NCBI RefSeq assembly: GCF_900129635.1
Contig: NZ_FSRB01000002.1
Location: forward strand, 1,454,727 to 1,518,726
Direction: 5' to 3'
Origin: Singulisphaera sp. GP187
GTDB lineage: Bacteria; Planctomycetota; Planctomycetia; Isosphaerales; Isosphaeraceae
DNA: 64,000 bases
Under the pieces are notes generated by a model, which was not told the DNA's origin, ran no database searches, and saw only the letters and a list, made by a program, of their open reading frames with translations. The translations under genes were made by a program, and so were the position numbers. This document shows, piece after piece, positions 60,901 to 64,000 of the stretch (positions are counted from its first letter, which is position 1; every line of letters begins with the position of its first letter).

Positions 60901-62377
60901 CCTGAGGATCGATTAAGACCGCGAGCAAGATGCCCGGCCGGTCCACTAGGACTTTGTATCGCCGTCGGATCGCCTCGTGCAAGGCCAAGCGGTTCGGGTC
61001 GTCCGTCGAAACGTCGGCGACGTAGCGGGCGCCTTGGATCCGATAGAACTCCACGAGGGCCAACGGTCCCTCCGAATCGAGCACATCTCCCCACTCGCCG
61101 GCGGCCCGTTTCGCGGCCGAGGCGGTGAACTCCATCCGGCATCCCCGGCGATCGCTCGCGAAGAGCAAGGCCTCGGGCGCGGCCACCCAGGCCGCTTGGG
61201 GCACGTTCGCCTGGATGGCGCGGGCGGCCTCGGCCAACGAGGACCACTCGACCGGTGTCTTCCAGGTCGACCAGGACTGAATCAGGGCCAGCCCCAGCAG
61301 CCCCGCGCCGGCGATTTCCCCGAACGCACGCCGTCGAACGATCAAATGGTCGAGTCCTTTTCCGACGCCGACGGCCATGACGGGCGCGAACATCAGCCAG
61401 TAGTACTCGTGGTGAAGCTTGCCGGCGAGCGCCGCCAGGGCGGCCAGGGTCGATGCCCCCCAGACCGTCCAGAGCCGGTCGCCGGCACGCGGAGGCCGCA
61501 GTCCCAGAAGCGCCAGAGCCAGGCCGAAGGGCGTGAACGACCGGAGGAGAAACCGGGCGACGTGAACCGCCGTCTCGGGCCGGAACAGGGCCGTTGGGAT
61601 GAGGACTCGAAGCCAGATCGCCCCATTATCGGCCGAGGCCCGAGAACCGGCTCCGGCCGAGAGCAACGAGGCCGCATGCCAGTACCAGAGCAACGCCGGC
61701 ACCATCAACGAGACCACGAGGGCGATTTTCCAAGACCAGCGCGGACGGAGGATCACCGTGACGAGTGGGATCAGAATCGAGGCCGCGACGATCTTGATCG
61801 CCAGCCCGGTCGCGATCAGAACGACGCCAAGGCCGAGCCAGAACAGACGGCCCCCCGCTTCATAATCGTCCCAACAACGCATCCCGGCGACGAGCAGGCC
61901 GATCATCAGCGCGTCCGGTTGAAACGAGCGCCCGTAGCGCACCGTGACCGGAAAGATGACGAAGGCCGCCAACGCCAACAGGGCCGGCCGACCACCGAGG
62001 CGACGCTTCGCCAGGCCATGAAGCCCCCAACCGCCCAGCGCAATCGCGAGCGCCGAGACCAGCCGCCCGGACGCCTCCAGAGGGAGGCCGGTCCGTCGTT
62101 GAAGGCTGGCCGCCGCGAGCGCATAGAGCGGAGGCTCGACGAGGAAGAGGTTTGGCAAGGGCGCTGTGTCGAGTTGGGGACGCAAGAACCCAGATCCCCG
62201 CGCCAGGTTTCGAGCCACCATGGCGGTCGGAATCTGCCGCCCCACGTAGTTCTCGACGATCGGTTGGTCGAGCTTGATCGCGCGGATGCCGACGGTCAGC
62301 AGCAGGACCCCGACCACCGCGAGCGATTCACGCGAGAACCACAAAGGGGCTGACCTCCTTGACCGTTTCGCCACCAT
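60878..62377 (-). CDS. GT39-like membrane glycosyltransferase (PMT/ArnT type)
   Basis: A 499-residue protein with about eleven membrane helices. The N-terminus has SLAVVGVLLLTVGIRAIKLD, then an early periplasmic loop with QPIVENYVGRQIPTAMVARN, where the DE-type acidic pair of PMT proteins is expected (I see Asp and Glu but not the strict DE pair). Further helices include LLALAAFVIFPVTVRYGRSF and LAIKIVAASILIPLVTVILR. A C-terminal soluble part of about 110 residues ends the protein. Such proteins move a sugar from a polyprenyl phosphate carrier to lipid or protein outside the membrane. ATG 62377 follows a G-rich stretch. Confidence 0.82.
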   Translation of the reverse strand: MVAKRSRRSAPLWFSRESLAVVGVLLLTVGIRAIKLDQPIVENYVGRQIPTAMVARNLARGSGFLRPQLDTAPLPNLFLVEPPLYALAAASLQRRTGLPLEASGRLVSALAIALGGWGLHGLAKRRLGGRPALLALAAFVIFPVTVRYGRSFQPDALMIGLLVAGMRCWDDYEAGGRLFWLGLGVVLIATGLAIKIVAASILIPLVTVILRPRWSWKIALVVSLMVPALLWYWHAASLLSAGAGSRASADNGAIWLRVLIPTALFRPETAVHVARFLLRSFTPFGLALALLGLRPPRAGDRLWTVWGASTLAALAALAGKLHHEYYWLMFAPVMAVGVGKGLDHLIVRRRAFGEIAGAGLLGLALIQSWSTWKTPVEWSSLAEAARAIQANVPQAAWVAAPEALLFASDRRGCRMEFTASAAKRAAGEWGDVLDSEGPLALVEFYRIQGARYVADVSTDDPNRLALHEAIRRRYKVLVDRPGILLAVLIDPQDELDGTR

Positions 62378-62649
62378 CCCCCTGCCCGTTCACCAACAAG
62401 GGTGACGGTCGCGCATCGTATCGCCCCCCGGATCGGCCGGTCAAGCGGCCAAGTGAGGTGAGGCCGCCACGGAACGGCTCGTCCTCAAAAACCTCCAGAA
62501 TAGTTTTGCTTCGCCGGCAGGGAAATGGCAGGATCAAGACGTTCGCCATCTCTGTTTTTTCTTTTCCATTCCATTTGTTTCGTGAGCGTGGTTTCGCGCG
62601 TGGATGAATCGCGACGCCGCGCGATCGTATCTGACTCGGGAGACGTGAC
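62378..62649. promoter_or_regulatory. Divergent promoter region, GT39-like gene / CBS gene
   Basis: About 270 bases between divergent start codons. GGGAGACGTGAC before 62650 is the CBS gene's ribosome-binding site. No clear operator is seen. Confidence 0.35.
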
Positions 62650-63084
62650 ATGCAAGTCCGTGACGTCCTGAAGTCCAAGGGCGGTCAGATCATCTCGATT
62701 CAACCCGAGGCGACCGTGACCGAAGCTATTGCGCGGATGGTTCAGAACAATATCGGCTCCTTGCCGATCGTCGACGCGGAAGACCACCTCATCGGGATCA
62801 TCTCCGAACGCGACCTGCTTCGCGGTATCCACAACCACGGCGAGAAGATTTGCGGCAAGCACGTCGCGGAGTTCATGACGCGAGACCCTGTGACCTGCGA
62901 ACTCGACGCCAACGTGAATGATGTCATGGGCCAAATGAGCGAGCGTCGCATCGCCAAAGTGCCGGTCCTCAGCGGCGCGAAGCTCGTCGGCATCGTTTCC
63001 GTCGGCGACGTGATCAAGGTCCTCTACGACACGGTGCAATCCGAGAACCAACATCTGATGTCGTACATCCACGGATCGATGTGA
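62650..63084 (+). CDS. CBS-pair domain protein
   Basis: A 144-residue protein made of two CBS domains, residues about 7-60 (IISIQPEATVTEAIARMVQN, then LPIVDAEDHLIGIISERDLL) and 75-135 (MTRDPVTCELDANVNDVMGQ, then VPVLSGAKLVGIVSVGDVIK). Such pairs bind adenosine nucleotides and act as energy or redox sensors, often on partner proteins. Stand-alone CBS pairs are common; no partner is indicated here. Confidence 0.93.
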   Translation: MQVRDVLKSKGGQIISIQPEATVTEAIARMVQNNIGSLPIVDAEDHLIGIISERDLLRGIHNHGEKICGKHVAEFMTRDPVTCELDANVNDVMGQMSERRIAKVPVLSGAKLVGIVSVGDVIKVLYDTVQSENQHLMSYIHGSM

Positions 63085-63121
63085 TCGGTTTGCTGTTGGT
63101 AGATGAGCAGACGTTTGGTGT

Positions 63122-63160
63122 CACGGGTTCCGAGCTGGGAACCCGTGGTATCCAATTTTT
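63122..63160 (+). terminator. Likely terminator of the CBS gene
   Basis: CACGGGTTCC at 63122-63131 pairs with GGAACCCGTG at 63138-63147 (10 bp, 6-base loop). Five T follow at 63156-63160 after a short spacer. It lies 38 bp after the CBS stop. Confidence 0.6.
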
Positions 63161-63259
63161 CCCTGCCTTTCCGGTTCCCAACGACGCTCGGAGCGAAGTT
63201 CAGATCGTCGCGACCGTCCGCTCAGCCAAAGATCAACCCGCAACCCGCTCCGGGGTTGA

Positions 63260-64000
63260 TCACCGCCCAAGCAATGGCTCTTCGACGAGCTGTCGGTGGG
63301 GCGGGCCGAAATCCGGAGGGAGCGGGCCGTTCCAGCGGCTGTAGACGGCCGTCATATCGGCGAGCCGAGCGCGAACCCTCGGGTCAAGTTGGCCCGACTG
63401 GAACCGCCACGCCCAGTTCCCCTTGGCAATGCCAGGAGTGTTCATTCGTCCCGAGCTGTCGAGTCCCAGGATATCTTGCAAGGGAATGATGACCGTATCG
63501 GCCACCGAGGCGAGCGCGATCCGGATCAGGTCCCAGTGAATTTCCGAGCCGTTGGTGCCGAGGTAGCGTAGCGCGAAGGCCCGCTCGGCCGCGATCTGCT
63601 CGGGCGTCTGGGTCGTTTCGATGTGCGACGTGTGAAACCAGCCGACCGAGGTCTCGTTGTCGTGGGTCCCGGTATAGGCGACGCAGTGGTTGACGTAGCG
63701 ATGCGGCAGGTGGAGTTCGGTGCCGGGATCGCCGCCGAAGGCGAACTGGAGGACGCGCATTCCGGGCAGGTTGAAGCGGTCGCGCAGGACCTCGACTTCT
63801 GCAGTGATTTCCCCGAGGTCTTCGGCGATCAAGGGGAGCCCTTGGAGCCCGTCGCGGAGCGCCTCGAGGAACGCGATCCCCGGCCCTAACGCCCAGCGCC
63901 CGGTCGCGGCCGTCTCGGAATCGGCGGGCACCTCCCAGTAGGCCTCGAAGCCGCGAAAGTGGTCGAGACGAACGAGGTCGACGCGGTCGAGAACCGACTT
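63260..64000 (-). CDS. malQ: 4-alpha-glucanotransferase MalQ (5' part outside window)
   Basis: C-terminal 246 residues of amylomaltase (GH77), which rearranges alpha-1,4-glucan chains. The frame is open to the window edge. Active-site regions visible: VRLDHFRGFEAYWEVPADSE (nucleophile Asp), GLPLIAEDLGEITAEV (acid/base Glu), and YTGTHDNETSVGWF (third carboxylate). MNTPGIAKGNWAWRF and the C-terminal RLADMTAVYSRWNGPLPPDF also fit. It complements glgX elsewhere in the window. About 290 N-terminal residues must lie to the right. Confidence 0.95.
   Translation of the reverse strand, partial: KSVLDRVDLVRLDHFRGFEAYWEVPADSETAATGRWALGPGIAFLEALRDGLQGLPLIAEDLGEITAEVEVLRDRFNLPGMRVLQFAFGGDPGTELHLPHRYVNHCVAYTGTHDNETSVGWFHTSHIETTQTPEQIAAERAFALRYLGTNGSEIHWDLIRIALASVADTVIIPLQDILGLDSSGRMNTPGIAKGNWAWRFQSGQLDPRVRARLADMTAVYSRWNGPLPPDFGPPHRQLVEEPLLGR

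Overview
The window looks like chromosomal DNA from a planctomycete, most likely of the Isosphaeraceae type. The support is the high GC content and families expanded in that phylum: DUF1501 and DUF1549 proteins, a DUF1559 protein with a prepilin-type leader, ECF sigma factors fused to sensor domains, and giant secreted proteins found next to ordinary enzymes. This placement is inferred from gene content only. I saw no rRNA, tRNA, CRISPR array, transposase or prophage gene. Two genes run off the edges: a metal-efflux RND pump on the left and malQ on the right.

Layout. 1-5.1 kb (minus): heavy-metal RND pump and its periplasmic adaptor. 5.4-12.1 kb (minus): a possible small exported protein, a small carboxypeptidase-regulatory-like protein, a membrane-tethered ECF sigma factor with about seven extracytoplasmic repeats, and a lipoprotein phosphatase of the purple-acid-phosphatase type. 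12.4-15.7 kb (plus): glycogen debranching enzyme glgX, overlapping a membrane-anchored putative metallopeptidase. 15.8-16.0 kb: an orphan 80-residue protein with a strong terminator, then about 1.1 kb without a convincing gene. 17.2-18.8 kb (minus): a ROK-family sugar kinase and a GmhA-like SIS isomerase. 19.1-21.3 kb: a polytopic membrane protein. 21.5-22.4 kb: a higBA toxin-antitoxin operon with operator palindromes. 22.8-26.2 kb: an anti-sigma-like membrane protein, a small conserved protein and an inositol-monophosphatase-family enzyme. 26.5-37.2 kb: two giant exported membrane proteins that seem to be built from three related units.

37.2-39.4 kb (minus): an exported hypothetical protein and a DUF1559 protein. 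40.2-48.8 kb (plus): a small exported Cys/His protein, a tightly overlapped operon (ECF sigma factor, DUF58 protein, TgpA-like transglutaminase, MoxR ATPase), then a lipoprotein with a metal-binding C-terminus coupled to a metal-type permease. 49.0-52.1 kb (minus): a DUF1501/DUF1549 pair. 52.6-58.0 kb: an MsbA-like ABC exporter with a frameshift, a GT4 glycosyltransferase and a tandem WaaP-like kinase, which together suggest LPS or glycolipid assembly. 58.1-59.1 kb: a lipoprotein gluzincin. 59.2-59.5 kb: nested inverted repeats. 59.6-62.4 kb (minus): a pterin dehydratase, panB and a GT39-like membrane glycosyltransferase. 62.65-64 kb: a CBS-domain protein and the 3' part of malQ.

Main themes are envelope building (exporter, glycosyltransferases, WaaP-like kinases, GmhA-like isomerase, giant surface proteins), metal export, storage-glucan breakdown (glgX, malQ), and two unusual ECF sigma loci. 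The most interesting points are the three-unit giant proteins, the membrane-tethered sigma factor, the frameshift inside the ABC signature motif, a transglutaminase that lacks the expected catalytic cysteine, and the palindromic intergenic elements.
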